Positions 9,748 through 19,066 of a DNA stretch of 64,000 bases are shown here, one piece after another. Origin of the DNA: Labilibaculum sp. DW002 (GTDB lineage Bacteria > Bacteroidota > Bacteroidia > Bacteroidales > Marinifilaceae); NCBI RefSeq assembly GCF_029029525.1, contig NZ_JAKJSC010000001.1:2330987-2394986 (forward strand). Direction: 5' to 3'. Under the pieces are notes generated by a model. The model had not been told where the DNA came from, made no database searches, and worked only from the letters and a program-made list of their open reading frames with translations. Every line of letters begins with the position of its first letter. The first letter of the stretch is position 1. The translations under genes and the position numbers were made by a program.

Positions 9748-11058
9748 ATGAGCACATTCGAAATAACTGGTGGCACAACATTAAAAGGTGAATTGCACCC
9801 GCAAGGAGCAAAAAATGAAGCTTTACAAATTTTATGCGCCACGCTCCTGACTCCTGAAAAAGTAAGAATTCATAATATCCCCAACATACTAGATGTTAAT
9901 CGTTTGATCGAACTTCTTGCTTCACTCGGTGTAAGTGTCACTCAAGAAGCAAAAAACACCTATTGTTTCGAAGCAAAAGAAATCAACCTTGAATATTTGA
10001 ATTCTGATGAATTTGCAAAAAAGGGTTCTTCTCTTAGAGGTTCAATCATGATTATCGGTCCATTATTAGCTCGATTTGGGAAAGCATATATTCCAAAACC
10101 AGGTGGTGATAAAATTGGTCGCAGAAGATTAGATACTCACTTCATCGGTTTTCAAAAACTAGGTGCTGATTTCAGATATAAACAAGGTGATAAGTTTTAT
10201 CGCTTGGAAGCTCCAAGATTGCAAGGCACCTATATGCTCCTTGATGAAGCATCGGTAACAGGAACTGCTAATATTATTATGGCAGCTGTACTCGCCGAAG
10301 GCACCACTACAATTTACAATGCTGCCTGTGAACCCTACATTCAACAATTGTGTAAAATGTTGAACTCAATGGGGGCTAAAATTACTGGTATTGGCTCCAA
10401 TTTACTTTACGTCGAAGGTGTTAAATCTCTTTCTGGCTGCGAACATCGTATTCTTCCTGATATGATTGAAATTGGGAGTTTTATTGGCTTAGCTGCCATG
10501 ACCAAATCTGAAATTACAATTAAAAATGTTGCTTATAAAGAACTAGGCGTTATTCCTGACACATTCAAAAAATTGGGTATAAAACTGGAGATTATAGGTG
10601 ATGATATTTACATCCCAAAACAAGAGAATTATACCATTGAGAATTTTATGGATGGTTCAATTTTAACCATAGCTGATGCACCATGGCCAGGCCTTACGCC
10701 AGACCTTTTAAGTATCATTCTTGTGGTTGCAACACAAGCAAAAGGCAGTGTTTTAATTCATCAAAAAATGTTCGAATCAAGATTATTCTTTACCGATAAA
10801 CTAATTGATATGGGAGCTCAAATCATACTTTGTGATCCTCACCGAGCAACGGTAATTGGATTGAATCAAGAAACAAAACTTAGAGCAACTAAAATGGTGT
10901 CACCAGATATTCGTGCCGGGGTTTCTCTACTAATTGCAGCACTTTCAGCAGAAGGAACAAGTACCATTCAAAACATCGATCAGATTGATAGAGGTTACGA
11001 AAATATAGACCTTCGTTTGAATGCAATTGGTGCTAAAATTAGAAGAATTGATAATTAA
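9748..11058 (+). CDS. murA: UDP-N-acetylglucosamine 1-carboxyvinyltransferase, Asp-type active site
   Basis: First committed step of peptidoglycan synthesis: transfers enolpyruvyl from PEP to UDP-GlcNAc in the cytoplasm. The 436-residue product has the substrate-binding pair Lys22-Asn23 in PQGAKNEAL and the loop PKPGGDKIGRRRLDTH. The catalytic Cys of most MurA enzymes (Cys115 in E. coli) is Asp121 here. The same Cys-to-Asp change occurs naturally in Mycobacterium and Chlamydia and makes the enzyme insensitive to fosfomycin. The rest of the EPSP-synthase-like fold looks intact, so activity is expected. Confidence 0.95.
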   Translation: MSTFEITGGTTLKGELHPQGAKNEALQILCATLLTPEKVRIHNIPNILDVNRLIELLASLGVSVTQEAKNTYCFEAKEINLEYLNSDEFAKKGSSLRGSIMIIGPLLARFGKAYIPKPGGDKIGRRRLDTHFIGFQKLGADFRYKQGDKFYRLEAPRLQGTYMLLDEASVTGTANIIMAAVLAEGTTTIYNAACEPYIQQLCKMLNSMGAKITGIGSNLLYVEGVKSLSGCEHRILPDMIEIGSFIGLAAMTKSEITIKNVAYKELGVIPDTFKKLGIKLEIIGDDIYIPKQENYTIENFMDGSILTIADAPWPGLTPDLLSIILVVATQAKGSVLIHQKMFESRLFFTDKLIDMGAQIILCDPHRATVIGLNQETKLRATKMVSPDIRAGVSLLIAALSAEGTSTIQNIDQIDRGYENIDLRLNAIGAKIRRIDN

Positions 11059-11136
11059 CTATTTATTAACAGTCTAAATAAGTATATCTACCTATTTTAG
11101 TAACACGAATAAATACAAAAACTAAAATTTGAGATT

Positions 11137-11685
11137 ATGAAGAAATTAGGAATATTAGTTCTTTTCTTCTCGTTTATATTTTCACTTTCGGTGGTAGCCG
11201 AAAATAAAATCAATACGGACGATAAGAGTGTTACAATAGGTTTTGAAATCGGAAATAAACTTCCGGACATAATTGCAAAATCAATTAAAGGAAACAACAT
11301 TAAACTTAGTTCGCTTGAAGGTCAGCTTGTTTTGGTTGATTTCTGGGCATCTTGGTGTCCCCCATGCCGTGCAGAAAATCCTAGAATAGTAGATGCTTAC
11401 CATAAATTTAAGGACGAGAAATTTAAAAATGGAATTGGATTTGCAATCTATAGTTTTTCACTTGATAAAAAATTGGCTAGTTGGAAGGCTGCAATTGCTA
11501 AAGATAAACTAGATTGGGATTATCATGTTAGTGAATTAAAAGGATGGCACTCACCAACCTCAACTAAATTTGGAATCAATTCAATTCCTTCTAACTTTTT
11601 AATTGATGGTGACGGGATTATTCTGGCAAAAAACCTTAGAGGTGAAAAACTAGAATTAATCTTACAATACTACGTGAAGAAATAA
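11137..11685 (+). CDS. TlpA/ResA-like periplasmic thiol-disulfide protein
   Basis: 182 residues: a Sec signal peptide (about 1-21, ending SLSVVAE), then a thioredoxin fold. The active site is DFWASWCPPCRAE with Cys74 and Cys77, and a cis-Pro loop follows in GINSIPSNFLID. This is the redox-active type, unlike the two cysteine-variant relatives at 21778-22911 and 27715-29118. Probable role: reduction of disulfides in exported proteins, including cytochrome c apoproteins. The gene stands alone between murA and a convergent gene. Confidence 0.85.
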   Translation: MKKLGILVLFFSFIFSLSVVAENKINTDDKSVTIGFEIGNKLPDIIAKSIKGNNIKLSSLEGQLVLVDFWASWCPPCRAENPRIVDAYHKFKDEKFKNGIGFAIYSFSLDKKLASWKAAIAKDKLDWDYHVSELKGWHSPTSTKFGINSIPSNFLIDGDGIILAKNLRGEKLELILQYYVKK

Positions 11686-11708
11686 CTCACAAAGAAAGAC
11701 AACATAAG

Positions 11709-11742
11709 AACTGGCTAGTGCATTGCAATAGTCAGTTTTTTT
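11709..11742 (+). terminator. Rho-independent terminator
   Basis: AACTGGCTA (11709-11717) pairs with TAGTCAGTT (11729-11737) with one G-T wobble and an 11-nt loop, followed by seven T residues. It ends the TlpA-like gene just before the convergent gene's stop codon. Confidence 0.8.
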
Positions 11743-11752
11743 ATGCTTTCTA

Positions 11753-12196
11753 TTAAGTGGTCTTTTCACTTAAAAATCCCTCTATTTCAGTAAGCTGATA
11801 ATTTAATTCATTCAACCATTCGACCGCTCTTGATTCTTTTTTAAAGATCTTAGTTTTTGCAGAAATATTTCTCAAATAAAAAGAGAAAATATACGCTTGC
11901 ATAATCTGAAGAAATTTAGGCTCAACAATCACTGCATTATGCCCAAAATTCAAATTATCGGAAAGTTTAACAATCGCTCTATTAATCTGTCGAGAAATGG
12001 AAGGGTGTGGCAAAATCAATTCTGTTAAATCACACAAAGCGGCAAAACGATCATGCGAATATTTCGAGATCACTTCATCTATTGTCTTTTCAAAAAAATC
12101 TGCACCTGTTTTATCTTGTATTCCTATCACTTTTAAATAAGCTACATTTTGATACAAACGAATACAAAACTCCTCATTATCAACCACTATCTCCAT
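11753..12196 (-). CDS. Hypothetical protein, possibly STAS/SpoIIAA-like
   Basis: 147 residues, soluble, no signal peptide. The alternating pattern (VAYLKVIG, then FAALCDLTELIL, then NAVIVEPKFLQ, then KIFKKESRAVEWL) resembles SpoIIAA-like STAS proteins, which often end with a residue pair plus AVEWL as here. That assignment is by pattern only. No catalytic residues are visible. The gene is isolated and convergent with the TlpA-like gene. A short soluble STAS domain would suggest a regulatory partner role. Confidence 0.6.
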   Translation of the reverse strand: MEIVVDNEEFCIRLYQNVAYLKVIGIQDKTGADFFEKTIDEVISKYSHDRFAALCDLTELILPHPSISRQINRAIVKLSDNLNFGHNAVIVEPKFLQIMQAYIFSFYLRNISAKTKIFKKESRAVEWLNELNYQLTEIEGFLSEKTT

Positions 12197-12331
12197 CCTA
12201 AATATATTTAATTAATAAATATAAGAATTTTCAATCTGTTAAACACAACTAAATTCGGCTTAATAAATACTCATTTAAACATGAATTGATCGAAATCAGA
12301 ATAAAATGGAAATAATTACAGTTACAAATTC

Positions 12332-12370
12332 TATATTTGTGCCAATTTGTCGGAAGACAGCAAATTGGCA
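12332..12370 (+). promoter_or_regulatory. grpE-dnaJ promoter region with a 10-bp perfect palindrome
   Basis: TATATTTG at 12332-12339 matches the -7 consensus; no good -33 partner is seen. Immediately downstream is a perfect inverted repeat: TGCCAATTTG (12340-12349), 11 bp, CAAATTGGCA (12361-12370). The expected transcription start (about 12346) lies inside the left arm, so the repeat is placed like an operator over the start site. It is not CIRCE (TTAGCACTC-N9-GAGTGCTAA). An alternative inner RNA hairpin (TGTC-GGAA-GACA) is also possible. Confidence 0.6.
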
Positions 12371-12424
12371 GGTTATTTGTAAACTATTGCCAGATTAAAA
12401 CAAGAATAAAAAAATCATTGAAAA

Positions 12425-13039
12425 ATGACAAAAGATACAAGCAAATCAAAAAAAGAAGACGTGCAAGAAAAAGAAGTTGAAACTACTGACAATCCAACAG
12501 TTGAGGAAACTGCCAAAGTAGAAGAGCCTAAAGCAGAAGAGAAAAAAGAGAAGAAGAAAACCAAAAAATCAGCAAAAGATAAGAAGGCTGATGAATTGGA
12601 AGAATTAGGACAAAAGCTTCAAGAAATGAATGACAAGTATGTACGTTTGTCAGCTGAATTTGACAACTACAGAAAAAGAACCTTGAAAGAAAAAATGGAG
12701 CTTACCAAATCGGCTAGCGAAAAGGTTTTGATCAATATTCTTCCTGTAAAAGATAATTTCGAACGTGCTTTAAAATCTATAGATGATGCTAAAGATATTG
12801 AAGCCTTAAAAGAAGGTGTACATTTAATTTACACAAACTTCAAAGATTTCATGACACAACAAGGCGTGAAAGAAATTGAAGCTACCAATCTTGATTTTGA
12901 CACAGACGTTCATGAAGCTATTACCAAAATTCCAGCTCCAACTGAAGAGTTAAAAGGTAAAGTTGTTGATTGTATTGAAAAAGGGTATTTCCTTAACGAA
13001 AAAGTGATTCGCTTTTCGAAAGTAGTCGTTGGAGAATAA
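12425..13039 (+). CDS. grpE: Nucleotide exchange factor GrpE
   Basis: Co-chaperone that releases ADP from DnaK. The 204-residue protein has a low-complexity Lys/Glu-rich N-terminus (about 1-50), a long coiled coil containing KYVRLSAEFDNYRKR, and the C-terminal beta-domain with VHEAITKIPAP and KGYFLNEKVIRFSKVVV. It precedes dnaJ by 26 bp in the usual pair; dnaK is not adjacent. The palindrome upstream suggests regulated expression. Confidence 0.95.
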   Translation: MTKDTSKSKKEDVQEKEVETTDNPTVEETAKVEEPKAEEKKEKKKTKKSAKDKKADELEELGQKLQEMNDKYVRLSAEFDNYRKRTLKEKMELTKSASEKVLINILPVKDNFERALKSIDDAKDIEALKEGVHLIYTNFKDFMTQQGVKEIEATNLDFDTDVHEAITKIPAPTEELKGKVVDCIEKGYFLNEKVIRFSKVVVGE

Positions 13040-13065
13040 TATTAAACAAACAAATCTGAAATAAG

Positions 13066-14214
13066 ATGTCGAAAAGAGATTACTACGAAGTACTTGGCGT
13101 ATCGAAAAGCGCTACCGGACCAGAGCTAAAAAAAGCTTATCGTAAGAAAGCAATTCAATTTCACCCTGATAAGAATCCAGACGATAAAGAAGCTGAAGAA
13201 AAGTTTAAGGAAGCGGCAGAGGCCTATGAGGTACTTAGCAATGATCAAAAACGTCAGCGTTACGACCAATATGGACATGCAGGCATGGGCGGTGCAGCTG
13301 GAGGTGGTTTCGGCGGAGGTGGCATGAATATGGATGACATCTTTTCTCACTTTGGGGACATCTTTGGTGGTGGATCCTTCTTTGGTGGTTTTGGCGGCGG
13401 CGGACGTAGTTCACAACGTGTGAATCGCGGAAGCAACCTAAGAGTTAAAGTGAAACTTACGCTTCAGGAAATTGCCAATGGTGTTGAAAAGAAGATTAAG
13501 GTTAAGAAGCATGTTGAATGTAACGACTGTAATGGTTCAGGTGCTGAAGGTGGTTCTTCTCACGATACTTGTACACAATGTAATGGTAGTGGTCAGGTAA
13601 CTCGTGTTCAGAATACCATCCTGGGTCAAATGCAAACCAGTGCCGTTTGTCCATCATGTAATGGCGAAGGAAAAATCATTACCAACAAGTGTAAATCTTG
13701 TGCTGGTGAAGGTATTGTAAAAGATGAAGAAATTATCACAATCAATATCCCAGCGGGTGTTGCTGAAGGTATGCAACTATCGGTTAGCGGACGTGGTAAT
13801 GCAGCTCGTCGTGGTGGTGTGAATGGTGATTTGTTAATCTTAGTTCACGAAGAGGAGCATCCTGAGCTTGTACGTGACGAGAACGACTTATTATACAACT
13901 TATTTATTAGCATTCCTGATTCAATTTTAGGTACTGCTGTTGAAATTCCTACTATCGAAAATAAAGTAAAAGTTAAGATCGATAATGGAACTCAACCAGG
14001 AAAAATTCTACGCTTACGCGGAAAAGGCTTACCTGATATTAATGGATATGGTCGTGGTGATCTATTGGTTAAAATAAATGTTTGGGTTCCAAACAAGGTT
14101 AGCAAAGACGAACAGAAACTTCTTGAAAAACTTCAGGCTTCTGAGTCGTTTAAGCCAAACCCCAGCTCACAGGAAAAAAGTTTCTTCAAGAAAGTTCGAA
14201 ACTTCTTTGAGTAG
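13066..14214 (+). CDS. dnaJ: Chaperone DnaJ (type I Hsp40)
   Basis: Delivers unfolded proteins to DnaK and stimulates its ATPase. The 382-residue protein has a J domain with HPD (residues 33-35), a Gly/Phe-rich linker, and four zinc-binding repeats in the order [24 protein letters not shown] and CKSCAGEG. Two C-terminal substrate-binding domains follow. All elements of a type I DnaJ are present. It is the second gene of the grpE operon and ends at a strong terminator. Confidence 0.97.
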   Translation: MSKRDYYEVLGVSKSATGPELKKAYRKKAIQFHPDKNPDDKEAEEKFKEAAEAYEVLSNDQKRQRYDQYGHAGMGGAAGGGFGGGGMNMDDIFSHFGDIFGGGSFFGGFGGGGRSSQRVNRGSNLRVKVKLTLQEIANGVEKKIKVKKHVECNDCNGSGAEGGSSHDTCTQCNGSGQVTRVQNTILGQMQTSAVCPSCNGEGKIITNKCKSCAGEGIVKDEEIITINIPAGVAEGMQLSVSGRGNAARRGGVNGDLLILVHEEEHPELVRDENDLLYNLFISIPDSILGTAVEIPTIENKVKVKIDNGTQPGKILRLRGKGLPDINGYGRGDLLVKINVWVPNKVSKDEQKLLEKLQASESFKPNPSSQEKSFFKKVRNFFE

Positions 14215-14231
14215 ACAAAATATAAGTATTC

Positions 14232-14262
14232 AAATCCTCAGAGTAATCTGAGGATTTTTTTT
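14232..14262 (+). terminator. Rho-independent terminator of grpE-dnaJ
   Basis: An 11-bp perfect stem (14232-14242 with 14247-14257), GTAA tetraloop, then a T tract. Confidence 0.92.
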
Positions 14263-14400
14263 GTGCTAAATTTTACATCAGAAAAAAACTCATTTAAAAC
14301 ATGTTCTTTTCTCTTTACATCGATTTTATATGTTGGGCTTCTCAAATTTGAGTACTTTAGATTTTAATTGAAATTTTAGTGTCACCTAACCAAAATATAC

Positions 14401-15324
14401 ATGGCGTTTTTCGAAGCAAAAAACATAGTAAAACAGTATGCTGGCCACACTGCTCTTAAGGGTGTGAGCATTTCTGTTCCAGAAGGAAGTATATTTGGCC
14501 TTTTAGGTCCCAATGGTGCTGGTAAAACAACTCTTATTCGAATTATTAACCAAATTACAGGTCCGGATGCCGGTGAGGTTTTCTTCAATGGAGAACCACT
14601 GAAACCAGAGCACGTTCATCATATTGGTTATTTACCTGAAGAAAGAGGTTTATACAAAAAAATGAAGGTTGGAGAGCAATCTATTTACCTTGCTCAACTG
14701 AAAGGAATGAGCAAGCAGGATGCAACTGCAAAACTACAAGCCTGGTTCAAAAAATTTGATATTCTTGAATGGTGGGACAAAAAAGTAGAAGAGCTCTCAA
14801 AAGGCATGGCGCAGAAAATCCAATTTATTACAACCATTCTTCATGAACCTAAACTCTTAATTTTCGATGAGCCGTTTAGCGGTTTCGACCCGATTAATGC
14901 TAATCTATTAAAAAGTGAAATTCTTGAACTTCGCGATAAGGGATGTACAATTATCTTCTCTACTCACAATATGGGTTCTGTCGAAGAAATTTGCGATCAC
15001 ATAGCACTAATTCATAAATCTGAAAAAATCCTAGATGGTCCTGTTGATCAGATCAAGAAAAAATACAGAACAAATACTTATCAAGTACAATATACTGGTG
15101 AGTTTGACAAGTTGGAAAAAGTTTTAAATGCGGATTTCGAAATTTTAGATCAGCAAAAAGGTATTGAATTCAATACCCTAAAAGTAAAATTAAATAATGG
15201 AGCTACTTCCAATGATTTTTTGAAACAGCTTCTACCTTATTTGAATATCGTTTCCTTTAGTGAAATCATTCCAAGTATGAATGACATCTTCATTCGAGTA
15301 GTGAATGAAAACAAAAAAATCTAA
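14401..15324 (+). CDS. ABC transporter ATP-binding protein (NatA/ABC-2 type)
   Basis: 307-residue ATPase. Walker A is GPNGAGKTT, the signature is LSKGMAQKIQ (a variant of LSGGQ), Walker B is LLIFDEPFSG and the H-loop is STHN. The C-terminal 80 residues match the extra domain found in NatA-like exporters. It sits 18 bp before its permease partner. Such pairs export Na+ ions, drugs or peptides; the substrate cannot be read here. Confidence 0.9.
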   Translation: MAFFEAKNIVKQYAGHTALKGVSISVPEGSIFGLLGPNGAGKTTLIRIINQITGPDAGEVFFNGEPLKPEHVHHIGYLPEERGLYKKMKVGEQSIYLAQLKGMSKQDATAKLQAWFKKFDILEWWDKKVEELSKGMAQKIQFITTILHEPKLLIFDEPFSGFDPINANLLKSEILELRDKGCTIIFSTHNMGSVEEICDHIALIHKSEKILDGPVDQIKKKYRTNTYQVQYTGEFDKLEKVLNADFEILDQQKGIEFNTLKVKLNNGATSNDFLKQLLPYLNIVSFSEIIPSMNDIFIRVVNENKKI

Positions 15325-15342
15325 CCCGAAACACCTAAAAAA

Positions 15343-16683
15343 ATGAACAAGATATTAATCATTATACAACGTGAGTATTTATCACGAGTTAAAAAGAAAT
15401 CTTTCTTACTTCTAACCTTTCTTACCCCTATCCTAATTGCAGGTATTTATGCCTTTATGATTTGGATGATGATGAAAGATGACACTGAGAAAAGAACGAT
15501 TGGTGTTATTAATGAATCAGAACTTGTCAGCCCTGTAGAATCAAAAGATTTTACCACTTTTGACTACCTGGGAAACACAAGTTTTGAAGAAGCAAAAGCA
15601 CAGATGGAAGACAAAGGATATTATGCTATTCTTAAAATTCCTGAAAACATTTTAGATAGCAAAATGGCTGAACTTTTTTCGTATAAACAAGTCACCATTG
15701 AAGTAAAATCCGGAGTTGGATCTCAAATTCGTAATCATATAGAAACGATAAAGCGTTCAAAAATTATTGCAGAAGCTAATATGCCGGATCTAGAGCAAAA
15801 GCTAGCTGCAACTAAAACGCCAATTTCCGTAAAGACCATTAAGTTTGGAGATGACGGTGAGATTAAACAAAGCTCAACTGAAATTGCAATGGGACTTGGC
15901 TTTGCCATGAGTTTCATTATTTACATGTTTATTTTCATGTATGGCGTACAAGTTATGCGCGGTGTTATCGAAGAAAAGAGTAATCGAATTATCGAGGTTA
16001 TTATCTCATCGGTTAAACCTTTCCAGTTGATGATGGGTAAAATTGTTGGTGTAGCTATGGTAGGCCTTACTCAATTCTTAATGTGGGTTATCTTATCAGG
16101 TGTTCTTATTGCTATTGGGATGGCCGTAGTTCTTCCTGGTGTTGACATGGATTCTTTGCAGCAAGCTAAAACATTATCGGAGCTACCTGAAGGAGCTGCC
16201 TCTCTTAACCCAGAGCAACTTAAAATGGCTCAAGACTTATTAGGGACATTCGACTTTGCTTATATCGCTGGCATTCTTGGCGCATTTGTATTCTTCTTTC
16301 TAGCCGGATATTTATTGTACTCGGCTCTATTTGCTGCTGTAGGATCGGCTGTTGATAACGAAACAGAAACACAACAATTCATGTTGCCTATATCATTACC
16401 TCTGGTACTTGCCTTATATATTGGTATGGCTGTAGCCAAAAACCCTGAAGGAAGCTTAGCCTTTTGGGGATCTATAATACCTCTAACATCTCCAATTGTC
16501 ATGCTGGTTCGTATTCCATTTGGGGTTCCTTTGTGGGAATTACTATTATCAATGGGATTATTAGTTGCAAGCTTCATATTCGTTACATGGGTAGCCGCTA
16601 AAATATATCGTACAGGAATTCTAATGTATGGTAAAAAAGTATCTTATAAAGAGATTTGGAAATGGTTACGTTACCACAATTAA
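15343..16683 (+). CDS. ABC-2 type permease (NatB-like)
   Basis: 446-residue membrane partner of the preceding ATPase. One helix lies near the N-terminus (about 20-42), followed by a large extracytoplasmic domain (about 45-185). Five or so C-terminal helices start at GLGFAMSFIIYMFIFMYGVQ. The segment VMRGVIEEKSNRIIEVIISS is the characteristic coupling region of NatB/YhaP permeases. No substrate-specific feature is seen. The operon ends with a hairpin at 16705-16735. Confidence 0.88.
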   Translation: MNKILIIIQREYLSRVKKKSFLLLTFLTPILIAGIYAFMIWMMMKDDTEKRTIGVINESELVSPVESKDFTTFDYLGNTSFEEAKAQMEDKGYYAILKIPENILDSKMAELFSYKQVTIEVKSGVGSQIRNHIETIKRSKIIAEANMPDLEQKLAATKTPISVKTIKFGDDGEIKQSSTEIAMGLGFAMSFIIYMFIFMYGVQVMRGVIEEKSNRIIEVIISSVKPFQLMMGKIVGVAMVGLTQFLMWVILSGVLIAIGMAVVLPGVDMDSLQQAKTLSELPEGAASLNPEQLKMAQDLLGTFDFAYIAGILGAFVFFFLAGYLLYSALFAAVGSAVDNETETQQFMLPISLPLVLALYIGMAVAKNPEGSLAFWGSIIPLTSPIVMLVRIPFGVPLWELLLSMGLLVASFIFVTWVAAKIYRTGILMYGKKVSYKEIWKWLRYHN

Positions 16684-16704
16684 TTAAACCATTATATGAT
16701 TTGT

Positions 16705-16735
16705 AAATGCCTCATTTTATGGGGCATTTTTCTTT
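16705..16735 (+). terminator. Rho-independent terminator of the ABC exporter operon
   Basis: AAATGCCTC (16705-16713) pairs with GGGGCATTT (16721-16729), one T-G wobble, with a 7-nt loop and trailing T residues. Confidence 0.78.
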
Positions 16736-16930
16736 TTGAAAAATAAGGCACAAATATTGATGAATCTTGAAACGTTAAAAAATCTTATTCCTTGTAAGAT
16801 CCAATCCAAAATCATGAATCGAGAGCAAAGTTTTTAGTATCTTCGATTTTAATTTGATTACATTAAAAGTTAAATAGTTTCAACTGAAAATCTAATCAAT
16901 CAAACAATTAACTCAACCAAATAGTAATTC

Positions 16931-17896
16931 ATGCGAATTTCTGTAATAGATTTAGGAACAAATACATTTAATCTGCTTGTTGCAGAATGGGATGAATCTG
17001 GAATACCAAAGATTCTGAACCGTTCGAAGTATGCAACAAAAATAGGAAAAGGCGGAATCAACGAGAATAGAATTACGGATGATGCTATAAAAAGAGCGCA
17101 AGATGCATTTGATCAAATAAGCGAAATTTCAAAGCAGTTCGAAGTTTCAAAAACATTAGCCTTTGCTACATCAGCAATAAGGTCTGCCGATAATGGCGAT
17201 GAGTTCGTTCAAATGATCGAAGAAAAATACAATATCAATATTGAAGTTATTTCGGGAGAAAGAGAAGCTGACTTAATTTTTACAGGCACTAAGAAAGCTA
17301 TTGAATTAAACCACGAACCGGTCGCTATTTTAGACATTGGAGGTGGCAGCAATGAAATCATTATTGCAAACAATGAAAAGGTATTCTGGAAAAACAGCTA
17401 TCCTTTAGGAATGACTCGTTTACTTGAAAAATTTAAACCTACCGACCCGATCAATAAGAATATGATTAAGGATATTGAAGGATATCTTAAAGCGGAAATG
17501 GAAGATTTATTTGAAGTTCTGGAAGTAAATTCCGTAAAAACATTGATTGGTTCTTCTGGATCTTTTGATACTTTTAAACAAGTCTTATTGGCTGATCATC
17601 CAAGTTTAAATGGTTTCCCAGTAACTCATTTTGAGATTAAACTGAAAGATTTTTTCAAACTACATCAATTGTTTACAGCCTCTAGTCTTGAGGAAAGAGA
17701 GCAAATGAAAGGAATGGATCCTGTTCGTGTAGAATTAATTGTGATCGCAAGTATCTTCATTAATTACCTGATAAAAGAAGCTGGATTTAGTAAATTATTC
17801 CAATCTTCTTTTGCTCTAAAAGAAGGTGCATTATTTGAATTTATTAAACTTAACACCCCATCAGCAGATGTAAACAAAATTGCTGAATCAAAATAA
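16931..17896 (+). CDS. Ppx/GppA family phosphatase
   Basis: Exopolyphosphatase/guanosine pentaphosphate phosphatase family, single-module short form (321 residues). The ASKHA-fold phosphate loops are visible: IDLGTNTFNLLV at the N-terminus, SGEREADLIFTG with the catalytic Glu region, and ILDIGGGSNEII. The C-terminal HD-like module of long Ppx enzymes is absent. Substrate (polyphosphate or pppGpp) cannot be separated by sequence. It is followed after 5 bp by the sigma-54 regulator gene, suggesting co-transcription with the aspartase-hydF genes. Confidence 0.85.
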   Translation: MRISVIDLGTNTFNLLVAEWDESGIPKILNRSKYATKIGKGGINENRITDDAIKRAQDAFDQISEISKQFEVSKTLAFATSAIRSADNGDEFVQMIEEKYNINIEVISGEREADLIFTGTKKAIELNHEPVAILDIGGGSNEIIIANNEKVFWKNSYPLGMTRLLEKFKPTDPINKNMIKDIEGYLKAEMEDLFEVLEVNSVKTLIGSSGSFDTFKQVLLADHPSLNGFPVTHFEIKLKDFFKLHQLFTASSLEEREQMKGMDPVRVELIVIASIFINYLIKEAGFSKLFQSSFALKEGALFEFIKLNTPSADVNKIAESK

Positions 17897-17901
17897 TAAG
17901 T

Positions 17902-19059
17902 ATGTCAAAAATTTTAATCATCGACGACGAAAGAAGTATTCGTAATACTTTGAAAGATATTCTTTCATACGAAAACTATCAGGTAAGTCTAGCTGAGAAC
18001 GGAATGGAAGCCATTAAAATGGTGGGAGCGAATGAATTTGATGTGATTCTTTGCGATATAAAGATGCCGGAGATGGATGGCCTTGAAGTTTTGGAAAAAC
18101 TACAAGAAATTGCTTTCGATGTTCCCGTTATTATGATATCGGGGCACGGAAATATTGATACAGCCGTTGAAGCAATTAAAAAAGGCGCTTTTGACTTTAT
18201 TGAAAAGCCTCTTGATTTGAACCGAATTTTAATCACGATTAAGAATGCACTTGATAAGGCTGTTCTTTTGACAGAGACTAAAGTTCTGAAAAGAAAGGTG
18301 AGTAAAAAGTACGACATGATAGGTGAATCGAAAGCTATTATGGAGTTGAATGATATGATTGAGAAAGTTGCTCCAACTGATGCTCGAGTTCTGATTACCG
18401 GCCCTAATGGAACGGGTAAAGAGCTTGTGGCACACCGTATTCATGAAAAAAGTAACAGAGTAAAGAAACCTTTTGTTGAGGTGAATTGTGCAGCTATTCC
18501 ATCGGAGCTTATCGAAAGTGAATTATTTGGACACGAAAAAGGATCCTTTACTTCAGCTCACAAACAACGCAAGGGGAAGTTTGAATTGTCTGATGGCGGA
18601 ACTTTGTTTTTGGATGAAATTGGGGATATGAGTTTATCAGCTCAAGCCAAAGTTTTGCGTGCTCTTCAGGAAAATAAGATTACTCGAGTTGGTGGCGATA
18701 AAGAAATCAAAGTGAACGTAAGAGTCATTGCGGCAACCAATAAAAATCTTTCGGATGAGATTGGATTAGGTAAATTTCGCGAAGATTTATACCACCGCTT
18801 AAGTGTAATTCTGATTAAAGTTCCGGCTTTGAATGACAGACTTGAAGATGTTCCATTGTTGGCACAACATTTTATTGATATGATTTGTTCAGAGATGGGT
18901 TTACCCTTAAAAAACATTGATGAAGATGCAGTGAAAGAATTGCAGAAGATCAACTATACAGGGAATATTAGAGAATTCAGAAATATTATCGAAAGGCTAA
19001 TTATACTTGGACAGGATACGATTTCGGTTCAAGATGTAAAATCGTATACTAAAGCTTAA
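17902..19059 (+). CDS. Sigma-54 activator response regulator lacking a DNA-binding domain
   Basis: 385 residues: a receiver domain (about 1-120; acidic pair Asp8-Asp9, phospho-acceptor Asp52, Lys102 in EKPLD), then an AAA+ domain with Walker A GPNGTGKE (167-174) and GGTLFLDEIGDM as Walker B. The sigma-54-contact loop, normally GAFTGA, reads GSFTSA (214-219). The protein ends at SVQDVKSYTKA, where NtrC-type proteins still have 60-80 residues with a Fis-type helix-turn-helix. The next gene starts 7 bp later, so the tail is truly missing. It would have to act from solution, as reported for FlgR-like activators. No histidine kinase is adjacent. Confidence 0.88.
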   Translation: MSKILIIDDERSIRNTLKDILSYENYQVSLAENGMEAIKMVGANEFDVILCDIKMPEMDGLEVLEKLQEIAFDVPVIMISGHGNIDTAVEAIKKGAFDFIEKPLDLNRILITIKNALDKAVLLTETKVLKRKVSKKYDMIGESKAIMELNDMIEKVAPTDARVLITGPNGTGKELVAHRIHEKSNRVKKPFVEVNCAAIPSELIESELFGHEKGSFTSAHKQRKGKFELSDGGTLFLDEIGDMSLSAQAKVLRALQENKITRVGGDKEIKVNVRVIAATNKNLSDEIGLGKFREDLYHRLSVILIKVPALNDRLEDVPLLAQHFIDMICSEMGLPLKNIDEDAVKELQKINYTGNIREFRNIIERLIILGQDTISVQDVKSYTKA

Positions 19060-19066
19060 AGTAATC

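Noticed and set aside
12340-12370. CIRCE element before grpE
   Set aside because: Arms do not match TTAGCACTC/GAGTGCTAA and the spacer is 11, not 9.
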